The translations under genes were made by a program, and so were the position numbers. Positions 19,033 through 27,564 of a DNA stretch of 64,000 nt are shown here, piece by piece. Origin of the DNA: Spirosoma panaciterrae DSM 21099 (GTDB taxonomy: Bacteria; Bacteroidota; Bacteroidia; Cytophagales; Spirosomataceae); assembly GCF_000374025.1 (NCBI RefSeq), contig NZ_KB893176.1, forward strand, positions 62,001 through 126,000, given 5' to 3'. The notes under the pieces were generated by a model. The model ran no database searches, had not been told where the DNA came from, and was given only the letters and a program-made list of their open reading frames with translations. Each line of letters starts with the position of its first letter. The first letter of the stretch is position 1.

Positions 19033-19125
19033 CAATTTTCATTTTTAATTGTCGCTACCGTTGCGCGCTTATGGTCGCAAGTCGATTCATTTCATGATCG
19101 AAGCTATGGTAGTCAATGTATTGTT
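19033..19125 (-). repeat. Dispersed repeat, copy 1 (partner at 59065-59156)
   Basis: A 93-nt stretch that matches the reverse complement of 59065-59156 at roughly 80 of 92 aligned positions by eye. It includes an identical run of 18 nt from AAGTCGATTCATTTCATG, and ends CAATGTATTGTT in both. In both places it follows the 3' end of a decayed histidine kinase fragment, read in the same orientation. No terminal inverted repeats or open frame of useful length are evident. Confidence 0.75.
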
Positions 19126-19242
19126 AATTCTCGACCAGCCAGTTAAAAAGCCGTCGAAGTTAATGAGCGTTTAGTGATGCATTCCCGCTTCGAGGTTCTA
19201 CGCATGAACGAGGAATGTAAAGGCAAACCCTGTTTTTAGTTC

Positions 19243-19853
19243 TTAGGACATAGGTCGCATGGAAAGAGGAAGTTGAACCACAACCGTTGCTCCCTGCCCT
19301 TCCTGACTTTTTACACTTAGCTGGCCGCCATGTGACTTGGTGATAATATCATAGCTTAAACTCAAACCCAAGCCCGTGCCCTCTCCACTAGGTTTAGTTG
19401 TAAAAAAGGGCTGAAATATCTTGTCTTTCACGGAACCTGGAATCCCCATTCCGTTGTCCTGGACTCGAATTTCGACCGCACTGTCCAACCGATGGGTACT
19501 CACCCGAACGGTGGGCCCATACGCCTGGTCAGTATTGGCCTGCGTTAGTCGCTGTTGAACGGCATAAAAGCCATTATTGTACAGGTTAAGTAAGACCCGG
19601 CCTATGGGGCTATATCTACTGGGCCCAAAGCAGAATCAAACTCGGTCACCAGTTCACAGTGGAACAACTTGGCCTTCGCTCGGTAGCCCTGATAAGCGAT
19701 TTTGAGATATTCATCGGCTAAGGCATTCAAATCGGTGGGGCGTTTCTCCCCCGGGCTGGTACGAGAATGTTCGAGCATGCCTTTAACGATGGCTGAAGCC
19801 CGACTACCATGGTGAGTGATCTTCAATAGATTTTGGCGGAGGTCATACAACAT
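19243..19853 (-). pseudogene. Histidine kinase remnant (HisKA + HATPase), truncated and frameshifted
   Basis: Two reading frames together give the C-terminal half of a sensor kinase. Bases 19602-19853 encode the dimerisation/phosphoacceptor helix (LLKITHHGSRASAIVKGML, with the HH acceptor) and part of the linker, ending ...DSALGPVDIAP-stop. The second frame continues at about 19612 with RVLLNLYNNGFYAVQQRL and contains the N box, VQDNGMGIPGSVKDKIFQP, FFTTKPSGEGTGLGLSLSYD and the end of the ATPase domain (stop at 19243). The switch occurs inside the PQEIGRVLLNL-type segment, with a few bases missing. No sensor domain is present upstream, so the gene is dead. The adjacent response regulator (20109) points away from it and may have lost this partner. 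Confidence 0.8.
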
Positions 19854-20108
19854 AATTTTTTTAATATCTGTCCAACGCCATCTGTAGCATACAGGGTCTT
19901 TTTGATAGATTTACTGATGTCATAAATCCTTCTTTTTCGAACGGCTTCGCTTAATTAAGTCATTGGTTTTCATAACTATAAAATTTAAGTTTACTTCGTA
20001 GCGTAATTACCGTGTTGATTACACGGCCAGTGCTACCCAGGATACGCGGTACGAGTTCAACCTTCGGGACGCGCGGAATGATTTCTTGACGAATGATCAA
20101 CCAATAGC

Positions 20109-20846
20109 ATGGACACCCCGTTGAAGTTGCTCGTCGTGGAGGACGACATGATTATTGCCGCCACCATTGCCCTGCAACTCAGCAAACTCGGCTATGAGGT
20201 GAGCGGGATTGTACCTCGGGGCGAAGAAGCCATCCTACACGCTGAAACCAACCGACCTGACCTGATTCTGCTCGATATCAGTCTTAAAGGCGCACTCGAC
20301 GGTATCGACACGGCCCATGCGATCCACCAGCAGTGGAACATCCCGATTATTTACGTCACGGCCAATACCGACGAAGCTACCTTTAACCGGGCAAAAAAAA
20401 CGCGCCCCTACGCCTTCATCTCCAAGCCGATCCGGGCAATTGAGCTACAACGAGCTATCGAGCTGGCCATCAGCCGCCTGGCCGACGAGCCGCCTACCTC
20501 TGCCCACCCTGTCTCTGATGCGCCCTTTGTACTCAGTGACCGGATTTTTGTGCGGCACCGCGAAAAGATCGTTAAGATTTTCATTGCCGATATTCTCTAC
20601 GTGGAAGCCGACCGCAACTACTGTCACCTGTACACGGCCAACAAAGAATACCTGCTAACAACGACCCTGAAGGTGATGGAAGACAAACTCCCGGTGGCGT
20701 ATTTTGTGCGGGTGCATCGCTCCTATCTGGCCAATCTGACGCAGGTCGATGAGGTGGGAGACGGGCATATCGGGATCAAGGGGAAAACGATTCCGCTCAG
20801 CCACCTCCTGCGCGAGGCACTACTGAAACGAATCCAGACCATTTGA
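20109..20846 (+). CDS. LytTR-family response regulator
   Basis: 245 residues. An N-terminal receiver domain (LKLLVVEDDMIIAATIALQL) has the acidic pair EDD, the phosphoacceptor Asp in LILLDISLKG and the conserved Lys in AFISKPI. A LytTR DNA-binding domain starts near residue 150 (LYVEADRNYCHLYTANKEYLL, VRVHRSYLANLTQVDEV). Regulators of this kind are usually paired with HisKA_2-type kinases. No intact kinase is adjacent: a broken one lies at 19243-19853 and an intact propeller HisKA_2 kinase is about 9.5 kb downstream. Target genes are not evident. Confidence 0.9.
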   Translation: MDTPLKLLVVEDDMIIAATIALQLSKLGYEVSGIVPRGEEAILHAETNRPDLILLDISLKGALDGIDTAHAIHQQWNIPIIYVTANTDEATFNRAKKTRPYAFISKPIRAIELQRAIELAISRLADEPPTSAHPVSDAPFVLSDRIFVRHREKIVKIFIADILYVEADRNYCHLYTANKEYLLTTTLKVMEDKLPVAYFVRVHRSYLANLTQVDEVGDGHIGIKGKTIPLSHLLREALLKRIQTI

Positions 20847-21099
20847 GGCCGCCGGGCAAAACCAGCATTACCGTTCACACATCCGGTAAGAAAATACCCC
20901 CTTTCGGACAGTAAACAGGGGCATTCGTCCGGGCGAACTTGGTTAGGGAATACGCTGGCGATAGTTTAGATCCGTTGATCGTCAAGACTCGCTGCCGGGT
21001 TGATTTCGTTCATCGGCGATAACATGCATAGCTATGCGTTGGCTTCTGGCGTTGGCTAAACCCGTTTTTCAGTCAATACAAATCCCCCAGACTAAACAA

Positions 21100-21639
21100 A
21101 TGAAAACTCAGCCTGCTTCTCCCAGCCTGTCCATTTTTGCCGCCCTACTCCTGTTTGCCGCCGGTTGCAGTTCACCCGCCAAAGAAACGCCTACCCAGAC
21201 GACCGATGCGTCGACCATGACAACCGAACACAAGCAAGCGATTGAACAGGAAATTTCTTCCCTTGTGAAAGAGTTCTTCCAACAGGTCCCAAAACTGGAC
21301 ATTGAAGCGTGCATGACCTACTTTGAAAATACGCCTGATTTTCAGGCCGTCAATCCTGATGGCACCTTCGGCGATTACAACGCCCTAAAAAAATTGAACG
21401 CAGACGGGTTTAGTCAGATGAAGACGTTGAGCGTCGTACCAAATAAGGAAGCGATTCGGGTTTTGACTGACTCGCTGGTGCTTTATACGTTCTCGATGGA
21501 ACAGAATGCCACCCTCAAAACCGGCCAGAAATTAAAGTTTGAGCACGTAGCGGGAACAATGCTCTTCAACAAAATCAACGGCGCGTGGAAAGCGACGTTT
21601 TACCAGGAGTCTGCATCGGCACCGGTAGCCGTCAAGTAG
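21100..21639 (+). CDS. NTF2-like (DUF4440/SnoaL-type) lipoprotein
   Basis: 179 residues from the ATG at 21100 (MKTQPASPSLSIFAALLL). The signal peptide ends with lipobox LFAAGCSSPAKE. The mature part has the cone-shaped NTF2-like pattern: a helix EQEISSLVKEFFQQVPKLDIEA, FENTPDFQAVNPDGTFGDY, and C-terminal strands VAGTMLFNKINGAWKATFYQ. Members of this superfamily act as small-molecule binding proteins or isomerases, and nothing here indicates catalysis. It begins a row of short lipoprotein genes with related leaders (21700, 24392, 30128). Confidence 0.75.
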   Translation: MKTQPASPSLSIFAALLLFAAGCSSPAKETPTQTTDASTMTTEHKQAIEQEISSLVKEFFQQVPKLDIEACMTYFENTPDFQAVNPDGTFGDYNALKKLNADGFSQMKTLSVVPNKEAIRVLTDSLVLYTFSMEQNATLKTGQKLKFEHVAGTMLFNKINGAWKATFYQESASAPVAVK

Positions 21640-21676
21640 CAAAGGCGGAGCGTCTATACAACCTGAATCCCCGCAG

Positions 21677-21717
21677 CCTTTTTTCTAGTCGATAGATCCA
21701 TGAAAATCAACCAATTT
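21677..21717 (+). repeat. Duplicated 41-bp leader, copy 1
   Basis: Covers 23 nt upstream of the start codon and the first six codons of the 21700 gene. It matches 24369-24409 at 38 of 41 positions, including TCTAGTCGATAGA before the ATG and codons for MK-NQF. The two genes encode unrelated proteins (hydrolase and RidA-like), so only the leader and signal-peptide start are duplicated. Confidence 0.8.
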
Positions 21718-22752
21718 CTACCTTCGCTGTTACCGACCACTTTTGCTGTTTTGCTCATTGGCCTGACCGTTGCAGGCTGTGACCCAAAACCAAACGCCAA
21801 CAAGGCTAATGCACTCCAAACCTACTTTGCCCCCGCCGATACGGGTATGCAAAACGGGGGCGTAAAAATAATCCCGATCAAGACTCCGAAGGGCACATTC
21901 AACGTGTGGACGAAGCGGATTGGCAACAACCCAACCGTCAAGGTTTTGATTCTGCATGGCGGTCCCGGTGCAGGTCATGAGGCCTACGAGGTGTTCGAGA
22001 GTTTTCTGCCTAAAGAAGGCATCGAGTTCATTTATTACGACCAACTCGGCGCGGGTAACAGCGACCGCCCAACCGACAAGAGCTTGTGGTTGCTGCCCCG
22101 TTTTGTTGACGAACTGGAGCAGGTTCGGGTCGCTTTAGGGCTAAATAAAGACAATTTCTACCTCTATGGCCATTCGTGGGGCGGCATTCTGGGCATAGAG
22201 TACGCACTCAAATACGGGCAAAACGTCAAGGGCTTACTTATCTCAAACATGATGAGCAGTGCGCCAGCCTATAGCCGCTACGCCAACGAGGTACTGGCCA
22301 ACCAAATGGACCCCAAAGTACTGGCCGAGATCAAAGCCCTCGAAGCCAAAGGCGACTTCGCCGACCCGCACTATATGGAACTGTTGCTGCCCAATTATTA
22401 CGAAAAACACATCTGCCGTATACCAGCTTCGCAATGGCCCGAACCGCTGAACCGGGGGTTTGCTAAAATCAATCAGGAGCAGTACGTGACCATGCAGGGG
22501 CCAAGCGAGTTTGGCATGGCGGGCAATGCCAATCTGAAAGACTGGGATCGTAGCAAAGACCTGCCCAAAATTACCGTGCCGACGTTGGTTATCGGGGCCA
22601 CCCACGACACGATGGATCCCAAACACATGGAGTGGATGGCCGGACAAGTGAAAAACGGCACGTTTCTACTATGCGCCAACGGTAGCCATTTCGCGATGTA
22701 TGACGATCAGCAAACGTATTTCACCGGTCTGATCGCTTTTTTGGCGAAATGA
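21700..22752 (+). CDS. Prolyl-iminopeptidase-like alpha/beta-hydrolase, lipoprotein
   Basis: 350 residues. The signal peptide ends with lipobox LTVAGCDPKPN, so it is probably a membrane-anchored periplasmic enzyme. The S33-type motifs are the oxyanion loop HGGPG (ILHGGPGAGHEAYEVF), the YYDQLGAGNSDRP stretch and the nucleophile elbow GHSWGG. A helical cap follows, then the acid in GATHDTMDP and the histidine in GSHFAMYDDQ. The family releases N-terminal proline or hydrolyses related amides. It is followed after 63 nt by a broken D-aminoacylase-like gene and then a RidA-like gene, suggesting a shared role in peptide or D-amino-acid derivative catabolism. Confidence 0.85.
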   Translation: MKINQFLPSLLPTTFAVLLIGLTVAGCDPKPNANKANALQTYFAPADTGMQNGGVKIIPIKTPKGTFNVWTKRIGNNPTVKVLILHGGPGAGHEAYEVFESFLPKEGIEFIYYDQLGAGNSDRPTDKSLWLLPRFVDELEQVRVALGLNKDNFYLYGHSWGGILGIEYALKYGQNVKGLLISNMMSSAPAYSRYANEVLANQMDPKVLAEIKALEAKGDFADPHYMELLLPNYYEKHICRIPASQWPEPLNRGFAKINQEQYVTMQGPSEFGMAGNANLKDWDRSKDLPKITVPTLVIGATHDTMDPKHMEWMAGQVKNGTFLLCANGSHFAMYDDQQTYFTGLIAFLAK

Positions 22753-22815
22753 TACAGGTTTCCCGGTATGCCTATCTGGGGCAGACGAGCGAATTAGTAC
22801 AAAACAGTCACAAAC

Positions 22816-24304
22816 ATGTCTATGTATCGGCAGTTGCGAGGATGGGCCATCGGGTTCACGCTGGCGTTCGGAACGGTTTATTCCGTACTGGGGCAGGCAG
22901 GCCCGGAATACGATCTGGTGGTGGCTGGTGGCCGGGTTATTGACCCGGAAACCAAACTGGACACCATTAAAAACGTGGGCATCATCGGCAACCGGATTGC
23001 CCAAATCAGTTCGGCAGCTCTGCGTGGCAGGCAAGTCATAAACGCCAGCGGGCTGGTGGTATCGCCGGGTTTTATTGACCCGCATATTCACGGCATCAGC
23101 AACAAGGAGCAGGAATACCAACTGCACGACGGCCTTAGAGCTGGAAGTGGGTGTGCCGTTTCTGGACGAGTGGTATAAGACCCGCCAGGGAAAGGCCCTA
23201 ATCAACTATGGGTCCAGTGCCAACTGGGGCTTTGCCCGGATGCAGGCGTTACCCGGCTACGCCAACGAAGCCGCCGAACTGAAGCAGGCGGTAGCGAATG
23301 AGACTTTCAATGCCGACATGGGCATGAGCGCGGTGGGCGGTTCGTTTACCAAAGGAATCGACGCAGCCCAAACCCAAACCATGCTGGCCAACATCCGAGC
23401 CGACCTCGCAGCCGGGGGCATTGGCATTGGTCTATACATTGGGTACGTGCCGGGGGCCAAACCCGAAGAGGTCTTTCGGGTCTATCAACTGGCGGGCGAG
23501 ATGCAGGCCACTATTTTCAATCACGTCCGCGATCCCAATCTTGTGTATATTCAACAGGCTATCTCAGATGCTATGCTGACCAACGCGCCGATGCACCTGG
23601 TGCATATCTCCAGTATGATGCTGTCGCAGATTGAGGTGGGTATCGAAATGGTGCAGACGGCCCAAAAAAGAGGATTTCCCATTACCGCCGAAATCTACCC
23701 CTACACCGCCGGTTCTACGGGGCTGTTTACCAATATGTTTGCCGATGGCTGGCAAGAACGGCTGGGCATCGACTACAAAGACCTGCAATGGGCAGCAACC
23801 GGCGAACGGCTCACCAAAGAAACCTTCGACACGTACCGAAAAACGAAGGGAGTCGTCATTTTCCACGCGATGAAACCCGACTGGGTAGCCGCCGGTATCC
23901 GGGCGAAGGGCATACTGATTGGCTCCGACGGCAGGCCGTATGCCCCGTTGGCGCACCCCCGCACGGCCGGTACGTTTGCGCGGGTGCTGAGCAAATACGT
24001 GCGCGAAGACAAGGTGCTGGACTTGCCTGCTGCCATCGAAAAAATGACCTTGCTGACGGCCAAAATGCTCGAAACCGTAGCCCCCGCCATGCGTTTCAAA
24101 GGCCGGATTCAGGTCGGGGCCGATGCCGATATTACTATTTTCAACCCCAACACCGTACTTGATAAAGCCACGTTTGACGAAAGTTTAAAATTCTCCCAGG
24201 GCATCGAGTATGTGCTGATTGGCGGGGTGCTGGTGTTGAAAAACGGCCAGACTGTTCCCGGCGTTTTCCCTGGCCAGGCGGTGTATGGAAAGTATAAAAA
24301 ATAA
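22816..24304 (+). pseudogene. D-aminoacylase-like amidohydrolase, frameshifted
   Basis: Two overlapping frames make one amidohydrolase. Bases 22816 to about 23130 encode a signal peptide (LRGWAIGFTLAFGTVYSVLG), the N-terminal strand YDLVVAGGRVIDPETKLD and the metal-binding SPGFIDPHIHG. The other frame resumes at about 23132 with ALELEVGVPFLDEWYKTRQG and runs to a normal C-terminus with HVRDP, HLVHISSM, GSDGRPYAPLAHPRT and the DADITIFNPNTVL end typical of N-acyl-D-amino-acid deacylases. The family motif DGVTTALE has collapsed to DG/ALE, which fits a net loss of 11 nt at 23130-23132. Everything else looks intact, so the break is recent, or translation is rescued by frameshifting, which is less likely. 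Confidence 0.8.
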
Positions 24305-24368
24305 TATTTCTCTGGATATCAACCACTTAACCCGACTCCAATCTACTATAAAACCTATCTCCTTACAA

Positions 24369-24409
24369 CCTTTTCTCTAGTCGATAGACCCATGAAAACC
24401 AACCAATTT
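24369..24409 (+). repeat. Duplicated 41-bp leader, copy 2
   Basis: Second copy of the leader at 21677-21717, 38 of 41 positions identical, covering the last 23 nt before the RidA-like start and its first six codons. The conserved TCTAGTCGATAGA directly precedes the ATG, where a translation-initiation or 5'-UTR signal would lie. Confidence 0.8.
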
Positions 24410-24886
24410 ATTTCCGCTTTTGCAGTCCTGCTCCTGTTTGCCGTCGGTTGCAATACCGCTCCCCAAAAAGCAGATGAGAAACGAGCGGCTCAATCCGATG
24501 CACCGGAGTACTTTATGTTACGGCCCGAACTCGAAAAAGCCTATGGCTATTCCCATGCCGTTCGGATTGGCAATGAACTGAAAATATCGGGTGCGGTCAG
24601 TATGGACGCGAAAGGAAACCTGACGGCGAAAGGTGATCTGGGACAACAAATGAAAAATTGCTACGCCGATCTGGACAAAATTCTGAAGCACTATGGCTAC
24701 ACCTGGGACGACGTAGTGGTGGAGAATATTCTGACCACGAACATGCCCGAATTTGTGAACCAGTCGGCTTACCGAAATACGATCTACAAAAAGCAATTTC
24801 CGACCGGGTCGTGGTTTGGCGTAAAGGAATTAGCCTTGCCCGGTCAGTTGATTGAGATTGAGTTAGAAGCCTATAAAGTGCGCTAA
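24392..24886 (+). CDS. RidA/YjgF-family lipoprotein
   Basis: 164 residues. A signal peptide with lipobox LLFAVGCNTAPQ precedes a complete RidA-like domain: YSHAVRIGNELKISGAVSMDAKG, QMKNCYADLDKILKHYGYTWDDVVVENILTT, and the C-terminal LPGQLIEIELEAYKV. Cytoplasmic RidA deaminates reactive enamine/imine intermediates. Here the conserved arginine of the RidA active site is not evident (the segment reads YRNTIYKKQFPTGSWFGVKELALPG), and the protein is exported, so it is more likely a Rid-group member of other function. It follows the broken D-aminoacylase-like gene by 87 nt. Confidence 0.8.
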   Translation: MKTNQFISAFAVLLLFAVGCNTAPQKADEKRAAQSDAPEYFMLRPELEKAYGYSHAVRIGNELKISGAVSMDAKGNLTAKGDLGQQMKNCYADLDKILKHYGYTWDDVVVENILTTNMPEFVNQSAYRNTIYKKQFPTGSWFGVKELALPGQLIEIELEAYKVR

Positions 24887-24994
24887 TTCAGTTAAGTGGA
24901 TTCGATGATGAGGCTCATCGTTTTTGACAGATTCCTGTCTGAGGTTATCCAAACTATCCAGAACACATAAACGAGTGTTAGCCGCTATACCGAA

Positions 24995-26239
24995 ATGACT
25001 TTTCCTCTCACCCATAAATCTGTAACCGCAGGCTCCCTCAATCCAGCGCCTTCAGTAATCAAAAACCGTATCGAGTCCATCGACGTGCTGCGGGGTCTGA
25101 TTATGATCATTATGGCGCTGGACCATACGCGCGATTTCTTTCACGCCCAGGCTTATACCGACGACCCGCTCAATCTCGATACCACCACGCCGGTCCTGTT
25201 CGCCACCCGCTGGATTACTCATTTCTGCGCCCCTACGTTTGCCTTGCTATCCGGTACATCCATCTACCTGCAGGGTTTACGAAAATCGCCCAGTGAGTTG
25301 AGTCTATTTCTGCTGAAACGGGGTCTATGGCTTATTGTCGCCGAAGTACTCCTGATTGCGCCAGCAGATACGTTTACCCTGTTTAATCCCATCACGCTGG
25401 TCGTTTTCTGGTCGCTGGGTATCAGCATGGTGTTCATGGCCGGGCTAACGTGGCTGCCGTTCCGGGCCATACTGATCCTTGGTTTAGCGATCGTTTTAGG
25501 CCATAATCTGCTGGATGCGGTGGAACAGGCACCGGGATTTACATCGGGTTTCTGGTGGGCGCTGTTTCATGGCGGCAATCATCGTGTGTTTGACTACGCG
25601 CCTGGTCGGGTCATTGTGGTACTGTACCCGTTTCTTCCCTGGTTGGGGTTAATGATGCTGGGCTACTGCCTGGGCCGGTTGTTTGCCCCAGCGGTTTCGG
25701 CCACGAAGCGTCAACAGGGACTGTTTTATCTCAGTGCCGGAGCCATTGGGTTATTTGTGGGGCTGCGTTTGCTGAATGGATACGGCGACCCCTTCCCCTG
25801 GAGCGTCCAGAAAGATGGGCTCACAACGTTGTTCTCGTTCCTGAAAGTGCATAAATACCCCCCATCACTGCTGTATATGTGTATTACGGTAGGGCCGGGA
25901 CTGCTGGGGCTGGCGTTGCTGGAGAATGTTCACAATCGCGTTACGGCTGTACTGCGCACCTACGGACGAACGGCCTTTTTTTATTACACCATCCATTTTT
26001 ATGTCCTGCATACCCTACGCATGATTGTTTTTTTTGCCGCTGGTCACACCCTGACGGAGGCCGATAAATCGCTACAAACCATACCGATGCGGTTTGTACT
26101 ACCCGGTAATGGAGGCTACAATCTTGGGGTGGTTTACCTGATCTGGATAGCCGTTGTCGCATCGTTGTATCCCCTGTGTCGCTGGTATGATGCCTACAAG
26201 ACAAGGCATAAAGAGCAGTGGTGGCTGAGCTATCTGTGA
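24995..26239 (+). CDS. DUF1624/heparan-alpha-glucosaminide acetyltransferase-like membrane protein
   Basis: 414-residue multi-pass inner-membrane protein. The N-terminal signature RIESIDVLRGLIMIIMALDHTRDFF is characteristic of the DUF1624 family, related to heparan-alpha-glucosaminide N-acetyltransferase, with a histidine in DHTRDF. About ten hydrophobic segments follow (for example ITLVVFWSLGISMVFMAGL and FFYYTIHFYVLHTLRMIVFF). The family is thought to move acyl groups across the membrane onto sugars or lipids. The substrate is unknown. It stands alone, 108 nt after the RidA-like gene. Confidence 0.8.
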   Translation: MTFPLTHKSVTAGSLNPAPSVIKNRIESIDVLRGLIMIIMALDHTRDFFHAQAYTDDPLNLDTTTPVLFATRWITHFCAPTFALLSGTSIYLQGLRKSPSELSLFLLKRGLWLIVAEVLLIAPADTFTLFNPITLVVFWSLGISMVFMAGLTWLPFRAILILGLAIVLGHNLLDAVEQAPGFTSGFWWALFHGGNHRVFDYAPGRVIVVLYPFLPWLGLMMLGYCLGRLFAPAVSATKRQQGLFYLSAGAIGLFVGLRLLNGYGDPFPWSVQKDGLTTLFSFLKVHKYPPSLLYMCITVGPGLLGLALLENVHNRVTAVLRTYGRTAFFYYTIHFYVLHTLRMIVFFAAGHTLTEADKSLQTIPMRFVLPGNGGYNLGVVYLIWIAVVASLYPLCRWYDAYKTRHKEQWWLSYL

Positions 26240-26405
26240 TCTATCAATTCGGGATGAAACAACGGGAATTCAGCGTTAAATCCGAACCCGTATGATCCTT
26301 ACTTTCCCGATTCCGGATGATATAAATCGGCGATATGTACAGAAGGTAAGATTAGCTTCATGGAGCAGTTTGACCGAGACTTAAAAGGACAATAGAAAAG
26401 GCATC

Positions 26406-27311
26406 ATGACAAAAACTGCAATACTATTTACGACTTTATTTCTATCGTTTTTGTACGGAAAATCCCAAACGAAAGTCATTGACATGCACATTCATTCTTA
26501 CACAAGCAGTGACTTTGGCAAACAGGAACAGGCTACTGATTTTTATGGAAATAAAGGCTCTCTAAATGCAGATATACACCGAAAAGAAACGTTTGCTGCA
26601 TTTAGAAAAAATAGAATTGTCAAGGCTGTCGTAAGCGGTAATCCTGAAAGTGTAGAAAATTGGAGCAAAAGCGACAGTAACAATATTGTTATCAAAGGAA
26701 TCTTGATGTATTCGGCAGATGATTATGGCATGGACAGTGTTAAGTTTGAACAAATGGTCAAGGAGAAAAAAATTGAAATATTTGGAGAAATAGCACCTTA
26801 CTACGCAGGCAAAACCCTAAATGACTCCAGTTGGCAACCTTATCTACGCATTTGTGAAAAATATGATATACCCGTAGCCATACACAGTGCAGGTGGTGAC
26901 CCTGGTGGTACCTATTCATGGTCACCTAAGGCACGACTTTCTATAAGCGATCCTTTTTTGATAGAAGATGTGTTGGTTAACTATCCTAAACTCAGAATTT
27001 ATCTCATGCACTCAGGCGAAAGCTATTATGAAAACGCACTCAGGTTGATGGCCTATTATCCTCAGCTTTATTCAGATTTGGGTGTGTTGTTATGGGTGGA
27101 GCCAATGGATCAGCGTTATGCCAGATTGTTTTTAAAGGCGGCTAAGGATTCAGGCTATTTACACAAAGTTATGTTTGGTTCAGACCAAATGACGTGGCCG
27201 TATGCCATCGAAAAGTCAATTAAGTTTTTAAATAGCCTGACATTTCTTACTAAGCAGGACAAGGAAGATATACTGTATAATAATGCAGCTAAGTTTTTAA
27301 AGCTAAAATGA
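26406..27311 (+). CDS. Amidohydrolase_2-type metal-dependent hydrolase, secreted
   Basis: 301 residues with a short signal peptide (TAILFTTLFLSFLYGKSQ). A TIM-barrel metal site is supported by DMHIHSYTS at strand 1, a histidine in VAIHSAGGDPGG, another in YLMHSGESYYENA and an aspartate in MFGSDQMTWPYA near the end. This matches the Amidohydro_2 group, which includes decarboxylases and lactonases. Base composition is clearly AT-richer than the genes to the left, and codon use follows (many AAA, TTT, ATA). It opens the AT-rich block that continues to 29622. A nested palindrome follows its stop. Confidence 0.8.
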   Translation: MTKTAILFTTLFLSFLYGKSQTKVIDMHIHSYTSSDFGKQEQATDFYGNKGSLNADIHRKETFAAFRKNRIVKAVVSGNPESVENWSKSDSNNIVIKGILMYSADDYGMDSVKFEQMVKEKKIEIFGEIAPYYAGKTLNDSSWQPYLRICEKYDIPVAIHSAGGDPGGTYSWSPKARLSISDPFLIEDVLVNYPKLRIYLMHSGESYYENALRLMAYYPQLYSDLGVLLWVEPMDQRYARLFLKAAKDSGYLHKVMFGSDQMTWPYAIEKSIKFLNSLTFLTKQDKEDILYNNAAKFLKLK

Positions 27312-27322
27312 TAACTGTGAAG

Positions 27323-27430
27323 CTGTTTAAACTTTCATAAATAGGTGGTAATAAGTGTTTTTTGTCATCCCTCGTTCCTCGGGATAACAAAAAACACCTA
27401 GTTCTTCTTGAAAAATAAAAGTTTAAACAG
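27323..27430. repeat. Nested palindromic element
   Basis: Outer arms CTGTTTAAACTTT (27323-27335) and AAAGTTTAAACAG (27418-27430) are perfectly complementary. Inner arms at 27355-27371 and 27381-27397 (GTGTTTTTTGTCATCCC and its partner) pair over 17 bp with one G-U type mismatch, around a 9-nt loop. The inner stem with its T-runs could terminate transcripts in both directions. The outer arms suggest a MITE-like unit. It begins 11 nt after the amidohydrolase stop. Confidence 0.65.
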
Positions 27431-27564
27431 ATTCTGTATTTAAGAAAATAGTGAACCACTCGCGCGTCCCTGTTTTGTGCTAAAAACCCCACCTGTGGTA
27501 ATTGCAGGCCGACACACACCACAGACAATTTGAAAAATAAAACGATTAAAAACAGATAACTAAC

